64,000 nt of DNA. Origin: Mauremys mutica (Eukaryota > Chordata > Testudines > Geoemydidae). This document shows, piece after piece, positions 45,950-57,150 of the stretch (position 1 is the stretch's first letter; the number at the start of each line of letters is the position of its first letter). The position numbers and the translations under genes were made by a program. Location: positions 14,479,925 through 14,543,924 of the forward strand of contig NC_059087.1 in NCBI RefSeq assembly GCF_020497125.1, given 5' to 3'. Under the pieces are notes generated by a model. That model was not told the origin of the DNA. It saw nothing but the letters and a program-made list of their open reading frames with translations, and ran no database searches.

Positions 45950-45955
45950 TTTATT
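45950..45955 (-). terminator. polyadenylation signal of the minus-strand LTR
   Basis: AATAAA on the minus strand, in the expected R-U5 position. Confidence 0.55.
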
Positions 45956-46167
45956 CTTAAAGTACAAAGCATCACAAAGAAAACTCATTAAAAACAATAA
46001 AAACCTACAGACATGCTAATAAGCTTACCAGAGATCACTCCTGCAACTCCAGCAGGGGTTTGGGTAGGAGTCCATCCTTCAAACCCCAGCGAGAGTTTTT
46101 TCTGTGGTTATAAATTCGTAACAGCTTTTGCTCAGAACAAGCACCCACGTGCATAGGTTAGTCTTTT

Positions 46168-46174
46168 CTTTATA
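46168..46174 (-). promoter_or_regulatory. TATA box of the minus-strand LTR
   Basis: TATAAAG on the minus strand within 'CTGTATAAAGAAAAG'. Confidence 0.5.
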
Positions 46175-46515
46175 CAGCTGGGGCCTTTGATCATCAGATG
46201 CTGGGAACACATTGTCTGTAGACAACGGTTCCTTCTTCAGAGCGTAGCTTCAAAGCCTGGGTTTGTGCATAACTGGAGGTGTGATTCACTGCTCCCTGGA
46301 GATTCCCCAGGCAAACCTCTTGCCACGGTTTATTCAAAACTCCATTTTTGTCTGGCCTTTTGGTCAATACCATCCTTTGAAGTTCATAACACTTCCCTGG
46401 GCTCACAACAACGCACACTCTTTGCATTTAATACAATGGACTCCAGAGAAACAAACTCCATCCAATAAGGGTTTTCAAGGATATTGCAGGAAATTGCCAA
46501 ATCTGTCACAGTAGC

Positions 46516-47779
46516 AGCTCAGACCCAATTCTAGAATTAACTCGTCTGTCCTGCCAGCTGTTCGATAGACCAACGATCTTTGAACATGTTGAACTATTTG
46601 ATTTCTTGGTCTCTCCTTCCAGGATGACAAGCTAATTAAAAGGAGGTTGGAAAGAGATTATGCAGACTAAGGGGAGATTTCGAAAGGCACAGTGGGCGGC
46701 TAGGCGGGCAGCTCTCATTGGAAGTCAATGGGCAGCTAGCTCTCTTGTGTGTTGTGGTGCTGCTCCACGAGTCAAAAAAACATGTGGTGGGGGGGGGAGT
46801 CTGGAGATGCAGGTTTTAGTCCTCCAGCAGATTCTGGAGGAACAGCTGATTCAGTGGGCCCAATGCCTGCCCTTTAGGGAGCAGTGTGCTGTCAGCACTC
46901 AGCACTAGAAAAGAACACAACAGCATGGTGCTTGGCCCATGGTATTTACAATATAAGGGCTGCGTTGTGGGTGCACATGGCTGGTGATAGAGCAAAGAGC
47001 CTCATCCTTTCCCCTCATGGCCCTGAGAGCGGCGGGGGAGACACAGACACTAACCACACCCTGGCAGTATCACCCAGGGCGCTAGTCACCTGAAAGGGAG
47101 TGAGAAGAGGCAAGCTAAGTGTAAAGTTATGGCCTCTCCCGCTCTACCCCGGACAGCAGCCCTGGTGTGGGGTTGTATGGAAGGGTGCACCTCCTGCAAC
47201 AGCTGCATACGCCCAGAGCCGCAGCAGGAATTAGCAAGCCGCTGCAGAAGCCAGAATCGCATCCGAAATGTCAGTGTCATTTGCACAGTAAATGCTGCTG
47301 GAAAGCTAATGCCAGAGGCAGCTTGCTGGTGGGATTCAGCAGCAAATGGCAAGCGACGCCTAGCAGATACGTCTCTGTCTACATTATTTTTAAATGAATA
47401 TAGCCTCTGAAAGGTGTTGTGTTGACAGCCCAGCCAGCATACTGCACCCCAGCCATAAGAGCCTACTGCTAAGAGCGTGGACAGTTTACTCACAACCATT
47501 ATGCTTATCCTTGACCTCTTTGCTCTGACACGGGAGCCAGCTCTGTTTGTATTTTTCATCATTTAGACAAACGTGCCCATCAGGAACTGGACTGAGTTTC
47601 ACTGACTCATTCCACGCCAGCCACCAAAGCCCATCCCAGTTGTAATGATTGTCAGTCACTGCGTGCCTGGTCAGGATTTGAATGGGGACTGCTAACGAGA
47701 AGCAGAGTTTCTTCCTGTCAATCCTTCTGCTCCCTGATCCTTACCTATATACCTTAAAAGGTTATTAAAAAAAAAAGCC
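46516..47779. other. gene-free stretch
   Basis: A 10-base G-run is near 46788-46798. Overlapping frames at 47086-47562 (minus, 158 codons) and 47129-47410 (plus) compete over the same DNA and have no domains. Confidence 0.4.
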
Positions 47780-48450
47780 CAGTAAGTGAGCCTCAGGGTA
47801 ACAAATGCGGTCTGCACTCCTGCTTGGATTTTGGTTGACGCGAACGGAGCGAAGGCGATGGGGGATCCGTGGGCTGGGCGACGGAAGATTGCTGGGGTGG
47901 GCTATAGGCTACGACGTGTGCGTGTTAGAGCTACGTCCCTCATGGCCGACAAGAGTCAAAGGGAAGCCAACGCTGACATTGTTGACCTGTTCAGAGGGGT
48001 GCCAGCTTCTCTGAAGGAAGCTATTTTACACCCTTGCTCAATTAGGCGTTTTTTGACATACAGTCCCTCCAAATGTGGGGAAGATTATTGAGACCGTTTT
48101 GGGGAAGCAACTTCAGTAAGGCTTGGAGCCCTCAGATCTCCAACTACCTCTAGGTAGAGAATGGAGATTGCACTTGGCTGAAGATGGCATTTTAAAAGAG
48201 GGGCACTCAGATTTGGAATTCCCTTTCTCCCCGGCCTGCCAGATCAGCTCCCTGTGTTCCCCCAGGTTTTTTCAGGTGAGTTAGCTGGGAAGGATAGGGC
48301 TGATGCTGCAGTTGGGAAGGCATTTTAAAAGAACTGTTAGTTTCTAACATCTATGTGATATGTTTAGTTTATTGTTTGCGTATTCACTTATTGTAACGTG
48401 CCCAGAGAAGAGACAGATCGACACAAACCAAATGTCTATCAAATGGTATT
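47780..48450 (+). other. unidentified CpG-bearing segment, possible decayed LINE end
   Basis: A 101-codon frame (47786-48091) lies in a locally CpG-rich patch (47835-47950, for example 'GACGCGAACGGAGCGAAGG'). It has no recognisable domain. Downstream, 'GATTTGGAATTCCCTTTCTC' and 'TTATTGTAACGTGCCCAGAG' faintly resemble the C-terminal and 3'-tail wording of vertebrate non-LTR retrotransposons. I cannot name a family. Confidence 0.3.
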
Positions 48451-49494
48451 AGCGACACTAATATGAAGTATATTGTAATAATGTAAAACACAGATCGGAG
48501 TCTTCATTTTCTCCTTTCTTGATCTAATGCAGCTGCCTGGAATTGAGATGTAACGCGGGGGCCTAATGAATCCCGAGCCGAGCAGCAAGAGAACAGGAGC
48601 AAATAAATATTTCACAAAGTGTTAGCACAAGACACGACAGCGTAAATAAAAGAGAAGTGGGAGGATAACTGCTCCAAATGCAATTTGGCTTAAGTCATCT
48701 AGGCTTTCAGAAATAGGAAGATGGGAGATTTATTTCAAAAACAGAAGCATCTGGGGGAAGCTGCCTTTTTTTTTAAATCATCATCTTTGACCTATATGCA
48801 AGAGGGAAAAGGGGGAGCCAGGCAGTTGCAAGAGGAAGCTGAGGGGATTGGTCACCTTTGATTGATACAGCATGTAGGTTATTATGAAAGTCAGGAGTGT
48901 TGCAGAAATTATTTCTCAGTCTCTTACACTGGGATCTGACATAAGTTCTACATCCCCACATCCCCAAGAGTGGAGGAGAACTTGGAAGTCCAAAACTCAG
49001 AAAGTGACTGCAGCACAGATAACCACTATACTGGCGCACTGGCAGTGTCCCAGGAAAGTCAGGCCCTGGGGAGTGTCCAATAAAGGGAAAAACGAATATT
49101 TTCCATATATTATATATTACACAAGTCAGTGGCATAAACCAAACTGGCCTGTTTTCCTGTAATGATGAATGCAGCAGCTGGTAGGAAACCGGAATGTCTG
49201 AAATAGATCATGTAGACCTGGGCCAAAGCAACAGGCTACGACCCCAACATTTTTTGTGGGGGGGGGGGGGGGCTCAGAATCAGAATCCAGATTATGTAGC
49301 TGGGGCCCAGCTTTTCCCTTGACTTCCCAATGGTCCAGTTCACGCTCCCAAAATGAAGGAAGGAGGAGAGACTGGGGGACATGGCGGGGAAAGGGCTCCT
49401 CACTATGTCCCATATTTCAGGGCTCACTCTGTTCCCTTCACTCCCCCACCCCAATATTCACCCCTTTCCTAATGCCCACAATCTTCCTATTCTC
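48451..49494. other. gene-free stretch; 48490-48740 may be conserved non-coding
   Basis: Repeat-free, with a 15-base G-run at 49258-49272. Frames up to 120 codons show no domain. Confidence 0.4.
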
Positions 49495-49502
49495 TCTGTT
49501 AC

Positions 49503-50404
49503 CAGGGCCGGATTAACTCTCCTGTGGGCCTTGGGCTATTAGATTTTGGGGGGCCCCTGTTTACAAGTCTTTTTCCTGGGAAGGAGTTTGGTGCAGGTGG
49601 GGGCTGGGACAGGGGGTTGGGGCACAGGAGGGTGCATGGGGGCTGGGAGGGAGTTTGGTGCAGGTGGGGGCTGGGACGGGGGTTGGGGCACAGGAGGGTG
49701 TGTGGGGTCTGGGAGGGAGTTTGGGTGCAGGAGGGGGCTGGGACAGGGGGTTGGGGCACAGGAGGGTGTGTGGGGGCTGGGACAGGGGGTTGGGGCACAG
49801 GAGGGTGCGTGGGGGCTGGGAGGGAGTTTGGTGCAGGAGGGGGCTGGGACAGGGGGTTGGGGCACAGGAGGGTGCGTGGGGGCTGGGAGGGAGTTTGGGT
49901 GCAGGGGGCGGGATTCTGACCTAGGGCAGGGAGTTGGGGTGGAGGAGGGGTGCGGGGTGCAGTCTCCAGCCGGGAAGCTCTTACCACAGGTGTCTGCCGG
50001 CCGGTGGTGCACCAGGGCTCAGGCTGCCTGCCGTAGCCCCACGCTGCTTGCGGAAGCGGCTGTCTGCTAGCACGTCTCAGCAACCCCTGGCGGGAGGGGG
50101 GCAGTGGGTCTCCATGCACTGCCCATGCCCACAAGCACTGCTCCCATAGCTCCCATTGGGCAGGAGCTGCGGGGACGGTGCTGTGGGTGGGGGCAGCATG
50201 TGGAGCTGCCCCACCCCCCAACAGGGACCACAGAGATGTGCCAGGAGCCAGCTGCTTCCAGGAGCGGCATGGGGCCACAGCATGCAGGCAGCCTGTCTAA
50301 ACGTCCCCTTTAGCAGCCCAGAGATCACTGCCTGTGATTTATTTTTGCAGGGCCCCCCTTGTGCCGGGGCTCTGGGTTGCAGCCCCTGCCTTAATCTGAC
50401 CCTG
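49503..50404. mobile_element. 902-bp hAT element carrying a minisatellite
   Basis: Begins CAGGGCCGGATTAACTC; the right end GCCTTAATCTGACCCTG is its imperfect inverted counterpart. TCTGTTAC flanks it at 49495-49502 and 50405-50412, a perfect 8-bp target duplication. It contains a G-rich minisatellite and a GC-rich right half but no transposase. Its many overlapping frames (up to 259 codons on the minus strand, Pro/Thr-rich) are repeat artefacts. Confidence 0.92.
49584..49912. repeat. G-rich minisatellite, about 67-bp unit
   Basis: The marker 'GAGTTTGG' recurs at 49584, 49651, 49717, 49824 and 49891: spacings 67, 66, 107 and 67, the 107 being a 67 plus a 40-bp partial unit. Units contain 'GGGCTGGGACAGGGGGTTGG' and 'GGCACAGGAGGGTG', with multiple G-runs on the plus strand. 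Confidence 0.92.
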
Positions 50405-50412
50405 TCTGTTAC

Positions 50413-51359
50413 CCTAAACTGAGAGTGTCTGGATATCCAAGCAGACCGCCATGAAATGGGAAAAGGCTCTCTTGCACTACTCACTGAAGTCAATGAACTT
50501 ACACTGATTGACATCTGCTGAGGATTTGCCCTCTGCTTTACTCACATTCCTCCCCTTCCTGGGCTCCACTCTCCTACATCCCTAGGAGGCAAGCTACTAA
50601 TCATGCAATCAGGCAGAGTTCTTCTCTCTTTCGTCATCCTGCCTTCAGTGACTATCTGTAACATGCCTGGAGCCTCACTAAATGAACTTATAAAGAAAAC
50701 AGGATCAGTAATAGTGTTCCCTTGCTGCAGATAGAATATGAAACTCCAGAGACAACGGGGTTGTCACTCCTTGGGCATATGCTATATTTAAATTCTCTGT
50801 CCTACATCCAGCCATGAACGCTAGGCTGCCGGAGTTAGACATTCGCGCTGACACAACCATGAAACATCAAAGGGTAGCTGAGAACCTGTGGGCGTCTTCT
50901 GGCCCCATAGTACTAATTCCTTCAGAAGCTGGCATCAGGCAATAAAACCCATAAAAACCAGGGTGCTGGGGTTTTTTTGGAAATAAGATGTTGCCTCAAA
51001 AGTGAAAGTGACACTTCTGTGACGCGTTTTCTTTCTGACTACAGCAATATGCGCACCATGGACCAGATGCTCAGCATTGCTCCACTCACATTAGTGGAGC
51101 AGGATGGATTTACTCCAGCTGAGGAACGGACCCTTGGTATTAAAACAGGCATTTAATTAAATCCAAGCCTTCTGGCTCTATGTCTGTGTGGAGTCATGGG
51201 GTAAAACACCCATGTAGCGTGTAGCTAGAGTCAGAAAAGTAACTCATTAAAAATGATGGATCAGGTCCTCGGTTGGTGTAAATGAGCCTGTCTGCAGTAA
51301 TTTCAATGAAGCAATGCCAATGTACACCAGCTGAGGAGCTGGCCCGATTACTTAAATTA
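50413..51359. other. gene-free stretch with amniote palindromic repeat pieces
   Basis: 'CACTGAAGTCAATGAACTTA' (50483) and the 51090-51145 and 51265-51340 stretches belong to the 'GACTTCAATGGG' family. No gene. Confidence 0.4.
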
Positions 51360-51520
51360 TTACTGTTGAGATAGTGCCTGCAGGTCCCAATCAGATCAAG
51401 GCCACATTGTACTAGGTGTTGTACGCACATGTATACAATAAAAAAAGGGAGAGAGTCTCTGTCCCAAAGAATTTATAATCTAATTACCAAAGATCTTACA
51501 ATCTAATTTACAGTGTCTCA
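51360..51520. repeat. MIR/L2-like repeat fragment
   Basis: 'ACTGTTGAGATAGTGCCTGC', 'TTGTACTAGGTGTTGTACGC' and 'TCTGTCCCAAAGAATTTATA' match the repeat at 4604, same orientation. Confidence 0.62.
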
Positions 51521-51714
51521 TTAAATTGTAGGTTAAAGCTGCATTTCTTGAGCTATGACTCATACCTGCCAAGTAGCCTGCTTCGAGCAATAATTTTCCA
51601 CATTTGCTCCCACCCACGAAAGCCTGTCCTTGTCTCCTGCCAGATGTATCCTATTTAGTCTCCCTCAACTGGTTGGATATCACATTAAGACTGGCCTACA
51701 AGTAAAGACAGTGG

Positions 51715-51895
51715 CCTCGATTTTCATATGCATTTAGGGTGCATTGATTTTTGGGTGTGCAACTTGAGACCCGTTAAAGGGATTTTATTTTCAGAAGGTA
51801 GGTACCCGGTATTTTCTGAAAATTGGAGCTTTTCAAGGTGTCTTAAGCAGGGCACTTAAAAATGGCACCCAAAATTGCCAGCTACTTTTCAAAAT
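51715..51895. repeat. palindromic amniote MITE-like repeat
   Basis: 'CCTCGATTTTCATATGC' at the left is mirrored by 'CAAAATTGCCAGCTACTTTT' to the right, and 'TTTTCTGAAAATTGGAGC' lies between. It resembles the 'GATTTTCAGAGGTGCTGAG' repeat of reptiles and birds. Confidence 0.45.
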
Positions 51896-52149
51896 TCACA
51901 CCACTGTTATCCTAAGTATTGGGATTGAACGCTTCTCAATCTACCTGAATGTTAATCTGTGTTCTTTCCAAGTGCTATGCTATCACTAAGTATAAAGAAT
52001 CTGAACTCCACACTCAGTAATGTATTTTGTTGATGATTTAGGATACAGAATAAGGATACAGCTCTACATTTTCAAAGAGAGAAGCAGAGAAGGGCTATAT
52101 AATCCTCCTCCTCATCATTTTATTGCGTCTCTGTAGTACTAACAGTGTT

Positions 52150-52785
52150 GCAAATTAAACTAACAAGACGACGCCTTGAAACTGGACACTAGAAAGTTCA
52201 GACTTGAAATTAGATGAAGGTTTCTAACCATTAGAGGAGTGAAGTTCTGGAACAGCCTTCCAAGGGGAGTAGTGTGGGCAAAAGACATATCTGGCTTTAA
52301 GACTAAGCTTGATAAGTTTATGGAGGGGATGGTATGATGGGATAGCCTAATTTTGGCAATTAATTTGGCAACTGATCTTTGATTATCAGCAGGTAAGTAT
52401 GCCCAGTGGTCTGGGATGGGATGGGATCTGAGTTACTACAGAGAATTCTTTCCTGGGTGCTGGTTGGTGAGTCTTGCCCACATGCTCAGAGTTTAACTGA
52501 TCGCCATATTTGGGGTCGGGAAGGAATTTTCCTCCAGGGCAGATTGGCAGAGGCCCTGGAGGTTTTTCGCCTTCCTCTGCAGCATGGGGCACGGGTCACT
52601 TGCTGGGGGATTCTCTGCAGCTTGAGGTCTTCAAACCACGATTTGAGGACTTCAATAACTCAGACACAGGTTAGGGGTTTGTTACAGGAGTGGGTGGGTG
52701 AGATTCTGTGGCCTGCGTTGTGCAGGAGGTCAGACTAGATGATCATAATGGTCCTTTCTGACCTTAAAGTCTATGAGTCTATAAA
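52150..52785 (+). mobile_element. CR1-type LINE 3' region
   Basis: Plus-strand CR1 end: 'GTTCTGGAACAGCCTTCCAA' (residues WNSL/F-type tail), 'GATAAGTTTATGGAGGGGAT', 'GGAAGGAATTTTCCTCCAGG' and the terminus 'GAGGTCAGACTAGATGATC' followed by 'TATGAGTCTATA' octamer-like repeats. About 640 bp, 5'-truncated. The 110-codon frame at 52406-52738 is not a gene. Confidence 0.86.
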
Positions 52786-52869
52786 TCAGCTCTGCAGTAA
52801 AAAGCCAATCCTAAACCTTTGCTCACACAAATACTTCCATAGTTTCATGGGGACTAAGGCTCCTTTGCA

Positions 52870-52975
52870 GGTTGCGAACTCTTTGAGGCAGGGGCCATCT
52901 TTTTATTCTGTGTTTGTACAATGCCTAGCACAACAGGGTCTTGGTCCATGACTGATGCTACTACTCCTAGACCAG
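52870..52975. repeat. MIR/L2-like repeat tail
   Basis: 'GAACTCTTTGAGGCAGGGGC', 'TGTACAATGCCTAGCACAAC' and 'GGTCCATGACTGATGCTACT' are the reverse orientation of the 4604 family. It is followed by a 'CATTGAAGTCAGT' palindromic repeat piece to about 53045. Confidence 0.68.
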
Positions 52976-53091
52976 TAATATCCTGCTTTCATTGAAGTCA
53001 GTCTCAAAAGTCCTATGGGCTTCAATGGGACCAAGCCCAAGCCCCATAATGTGTAAGGATTTGGAAGATGATGTCTGAAAAATGACATTTC

Positions 53092-53152
53092 CTCATGCTG
53101 CAAAACGTCGGTTAGTCTATAAGGTGCCACAGGATTCTTTGCTGCTTTTACA
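53092..53152 (-). mobile_element. turtle-type SINE fragment
   Basis: 'CAAAACGTCGGTTAGTCTAT', 'AAGGTGCCACAGGATTC' and 'TTTGCTGCTTTTA': the variant whose other half is present at 33329-33391. Confidence 0.78.
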
Positions 53153-54799
53153 TTTCCTCATAGTCACTCACTTCACTATAGTACGATTTAACATGGTACA
53201 ATGACCTACCTGGCAAACCCACCAGTCTTGTTAACATCACATCTTTGTTATTTAGTCTAGAGCAAACAAGATCCAATAACCAAACTCAACTGTGATACAA
53301 ATATTGTTTTATTCAGTGTCATGATTTATTGGCCACCTCCCTCCTGAGGGCTTACATCGACCTCAGATTCAGCTCAGTGGATCTTAATTTTTTTTTTTAA
53401 CTGAAAAAACAGCAGTCAATAATATCTACTTCCTGTTGACTTCATCCTTAACACCACAAGGAAAGGACTGAACTATTACTGACCTCCTAATCACAGCAGT
53501 CCATCAAAGAGCCCATGAGTCATCTCTGTAGGTCACTGGGAAAAGTAACGTGCAGCAGCAATCTCGCCAGAAAGGTGACAAGCCCGCCACACTTTCAATA
53601 ACTCTTTATTTATAGAGATGAATGATGAATTGCTGGAAGGCTTCCTAAGATCTTATAAGCACCTCTGCATGACAGGAAGGACTTTGCTCGAAGAGCGCTG
53701 CTCCTGTTCCAATTCCCCACCCCTCTGCAGAACCCATCAGCAAGGGTCCCAATGGATGCCAGCTGTGATATGGTGACTTGCCACCAGGAACTGGATTGAG
53801 ACCACCAATTCTTCGATAGTAAGCCACGGCTAGCAAAGGGCATTGCTGTTTGTTTATTCCTATCCTGGCCTCCATTTGTACCAGTAACTTTAGGGTGAAA
53901 AGCTCCATGTCCCATTACCAATCAACTGATCCTTCCAGTCCCTGAGCAGCAGCAGGTTTTCAGTGGAAGCCATCATTCCCATTCCTTGAACCAAAGCCAG
54001 TGACAGCCATAGTTTAGGACAATGGAGAACACAGATTCTCAATGAGAGATATTTAAGATGTGCAGCTGATAATAAGGGACAGAATGGGGGGGGGATCCTC
54101 AGGCCTAATTCAAGGCTCATAGGTCCCTTATTATTGCAGACTTGTCCCTTGCTTGTATGTTAATTTGTTTTTATTTATAGGGCGTTCTAGGGCCCTCGTC
54201 ACTAGAGTACTATGTAAGTGGCATTCCTCGTCTGCCATTACTGGGATGTCAGTGGCTGGCAGTGTTCCAGCCCCTGGGTTCCTTCCTTCAAACTGCCCAG
54301 CCCAGCAAAGCTGGCTTTCCACCTTGATCGCTTTCCTGAGCCAGGCTCTTGTTGATGCCGCAGCTTTCACTTATCTTTCAATCCAGTGCCCAGTCCCTGG
54401 GTCCCCCCCAGCAGCCTTTAGCCACTCTCCCTAGCCACCGTGCAAAGCCTTTCTCTCTGCAAGAGAACAGGTAGCCCAGATTCACCCTAGACCTATGTCT
54501 CAGATGCTGGATCACGACCATAGCACATATCAACCTCTCCAACTCTGAAGTCCTTCGTACAGGCCATATGAGCCCCAGACCTCATGACGGCTTTGCTCAG
54601 CTGTCCTCTCAGTCTGCTCTCAACCGCCTGCTTGGGTGTTCTCTTCTGCCTAATCCTTCTGCCTTTCACAGTCGACATGGAGAAAACTCTGTATTGGCTT
54701 GCTTTATACCAACACACCGCACAAGGCCCACTCCCTACTGGAAGCTTTATAGTACTCAGCAACAGTATCCCATGTGCTCTAGGCCAGTCCTGGGCAGTA
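53153..54799. other. gene-free stretch
   Basis: Frames of 70-103 codons overlap on both strands without domains. A (T)10-type run is near 53389. No repeat confidently recognised. Confidence 0.4.
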
Positions 54800-55218
54800 G
54801 GTAGAATAGGCCAGGGGAGGCTAAGCCTCCCCAAATGGCCAGGCCATACCCCTGCCCATGCTCCACCCTGAAGCCCCACTCCAGCATCCCACTCTTCCCC
54901 TGTGCCCCCACCCTCGCTGCTCCTCTTCCTGCCCTCATTCTGCCTCTCCCCTGAAGCTGGCATGCCGGGGTTCAGGCCGGCTGGCAGCCCAGGGTAGCCA
55001 GTGGCCTTGGACTTGGGGCCGCTGGGATGCATGGGCTCAGGCAGGCTGGGTTCAGGGCAGCTCAGCTGGTCTCCTCTGGTCACAGTGGGGGGCTCAGGAC
55101 TCCTCTGGCTCCAGCAGGCGAGGGGAGGGCATAAGGGCCAGGAAGAGAGCAGGGCCTTGGGCAAAAGGGGAGGTGCAGGGACTAGCCTCCCTGAACGGGG
55201 GGTTCACATGCCACCCAT
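54800..55218. repeat. GC-rich turtle-type repeat
   Basis: Starts near 'CAGGGGAGGCTAAGCCTCCC' (54812) and ends near 'CTAGCCTCCCTG' (55182-55193), which are inverted counterparts, followed by 'GGTTCACATGCCACCCATG'. This may be a hAT-type MITE but no 8-bp duplication is visible. The overlapping frames of 92-223 codons are GC-rich artefacts. Confidence 0.58.
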
Positions 55219-55223
55219 GAGGG

Positions 55224-55339
55224 CAGTGTTTCTAAACGCCTGGTCCGTGACGCGGCGTCGGTCCCGGAGATCTCCCTGACACGCTTTAAGAAGGCAGCAA
55301 GCCAATCCCTGATATCAAAAAGGTTGAGAAAAATTGCTG
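55224..55339. mobile_element. hAT-like MITE, 116 bp
   Basis: Begins CAGTGTTTCTAAACG and ends GGTTGAGAAAAATTGCTG, decayed inverted repeats; the interior 'CACGCTTTAAGAAGGCAGCA' is recognised wording. The 8-bp flanks do not match. Confidence 0.65.
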
Positions 55340-55936
55340 TAGGCACAGTGGAAAGCCCTCACATTAGGGAACTTGGGAAAGGTCACATGTTCCTAACCGT
55401 ACAGCAGAGCAGTGAGGCCCTAGCTGAAATAGCTCAGTTGCTCCAGATACATTTTTTCCTGGTCCACATAGGCTCAGAGAAGTCGTACCAGGTTACCCCT
55501 CATTGGGCAGATTTCTTTAGATGATTTATGCTTCTGTCAAGCTTGATATCCCCACAGAAGATTGTTAGTGAAAAGCCCTGTGTAATCATTTATCGCTGGG
55601 ATTTATGAGGTTTAACTTAGCAACTCTCTGCAGGCGTTCTAACAGGATGCAAGTGGGCCGTGGGCAGTAACAGGTCAGTCCCAGAGGAAGTCAAATGCTG
55701 TACTAAGAGGAAGCTAGAATATGGCTCTAAAGGGCTTTGTTCATAGAAAAGGGGAAGCAGCAGAGACTTTAATCATCTCTGGCAAAGGTATTCACGTGCA
55801 AGACAAGAGGAACCATGCAGGAGTTGGCTGATCCGATAGCAATGGCTTATTTTAGAGGAAGCGGTTATGGGCTGAAGTTGGTGCAATTCCTCCTTCATTC
55901 CTTTATGCTGCCTATCAGATTAGTGTTGTTTCAGTC
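55340..55936. other. gene-free stretch
   Basis: No gene or repeat recognised; a 66-codon frame only. Confidence 0.4.
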
Positions 55937-56058
55937 AGGGTGACCAGACAGCAAGTGTGAAAAATCGGGACGGGGGTGAGGGGTAATAGGAGCCTATATA
56001 AGAAAAAGACCCAAAAATCGGGACTGTCCCTATAAAATCAGGACATCTGGTCACCCTA
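55937..56058. mobile_element. Tc1/mariner-like MITE, 122 bp
   Basis: Ends AGGGTGACCAGAC and CTGGTCACCCTA are inverted repeats. Interior 'AATAGGAGCCTATATAAGAA' is a short palindrome, and 'GAAAAATCGGGAC' recurs as 'AAAAATCGGGACTG'. Superfamily call rests on the TIR and my recognition; a TA duplication is not clear. Confidence 0.72.
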
Positions 56059-56819
56059 GTCTCAATGGACCCAGCCCAAGTATTAAGCAAAGTGCCAGTC
56101 AGGGAAATGGCTTTTACCAACAAGACTAGATAGTTAATTTGTTCTCAGGCTGAAAGAGGAGTGACCACCAGCATGAAGAGTAAGTGGTGAGTAACCAGTT
56201 GCACCAGACCTCAGTTCATTCTGACAGGATTTGGACAATCCAAGGTAACAACTGTAAAAGACATTTCAGGGCTGTGTGTGAACTGTTGGGAGTCTCTGGC
56301 ATTAAATTTACTGTTTCTATGCACTTCTGTGCTTTGCTTCATCCAGGATTGGAAGCCGAAGTACTGAAATCCACCAAAAGAAACCTTGTGTTGGTGCATC
56401 TGGCTTGGCCTGCCTAGAAGCAGGGAATTCTGGAAACCCTCATGAGAATGTCTGGTCTCGCAAATTTTCCAGCTGGATTGTGCAGACCCTCAATGGTTGG
56501 ATAATTCAGAAGTTTGGATGATTAACTAACCAAATCAAACAGAACCATTACTGCTACTAGCTCAGGAAGTCCAAGTTTGTCAGGGTTTTATTAATTATTA
56601 TTATTATTATTGTTCCTTGTCCAGGCAAAAATGTTGACAATTCTCTCTCTAGGTCTAGTCTGATGCACTGCTAAGCCAGCACCTTACTGTCACATGTACA
56701 CTATTACCTGTTGTTGGAACAAGTTCTGAAGAAAAGCGAGTTACGGCCCTTTAAGGGAAATAGCACGGTCCCGTGGAATTAACATAGGGATGGGACTAAG
56801 AACTCCTGGGAGGCAAGGA
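56059..56819. other. gene-free stretch
   Basis: An (ATT)n run lies at 56594-56611. No gene. Confidence 0.4.
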
Positions 56820-57150
56820 TGAAACAAAAACACAAAAGTGCTAATCCCAGCTCAACCTCTAATATCATGTGTTGTTTTGGCCAAATTATTTAACCACTGC
56901 TTTGTGCCTCAGTGTCCTCCTCTGTAAAATGGGGTTTAATCTAAGCCTTTGCCTTCTAGGAGTGCTGTGAGCACTGTAGGGTGCCTTTCAAGATGAAAAA
57001 GAACACAATATAATTATTATTCTTATCGGTATTACAGTCATGCCTAGAGGCTCCAACTGAGATCAGGGCTTGTTGTACATGCGCATAGTAAGCGATAGCC
57101 CTGGCCCTGAAGAGCTTAGAGTCTAAATAGACGAGGCAGACAAAGGGAGG
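56820..57150 (+). repeat. MIR-like SINE and adjoining L2-like tail
   Basis: 'GCCAAATTATTTAACCACTG', 'TGTGCCTCAGTGTCCTCC' and 'CTGTAAAATGGGGTTTAATC' are MIR core and tail wording. From 57010 'GCCTAGAGGCTCCAACTGAG' and 'CCTGAAGAGCTTAGAGTCTA' match the 4604 family. Confidence 0.72.

Larger units (their letters stand above)
45674..46510 (-). mobile_element. solo LTR, 837 bp, minus strand
   Basis: On the minus strand it begins TGTGACAGATTTGG and ends CTGAACTGTGACA. It has a TATA box (TATAAAG, 46168-46174) and, 220 bp downstream, an AATAAA signal (45950-45955), giving U3-R-U5 order. Flanks GTACC (45669-45673) and GTAGC (46511-46515) match at 4 of 5, consistent with a 5-bp target duplication. No internal retroviral genes adjoin it. 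The short frames at 46187-46468 and elsewhere are non-coding. Confidence 0.78.

Noticed and set aside
47086..47562. 158-codon minus-strand frame
   Set aside because: Overlaps two plus-strand frames of similar quality, and none has a domain.
49258..49272. G-run as an assembly gap marker
   Set aside because: Similar G/C runs of 11-15 bases occur at 23243, 43935 and 60977; they are plausible natural homopolymers, though their lengths may be inaccurate.
49499..50278. 259-codon Pro/Thr-rich frame and its overlaps on both strands
   Set aside because: Lies entirely in the hAT element and its minisatellite; competing frames are open over the same DNA.
54493..55164. 223-codon minus-strand frame
   Set aside because: Half lies in the GC-rich repeat at 54800-55218, where frames are open on both strands.
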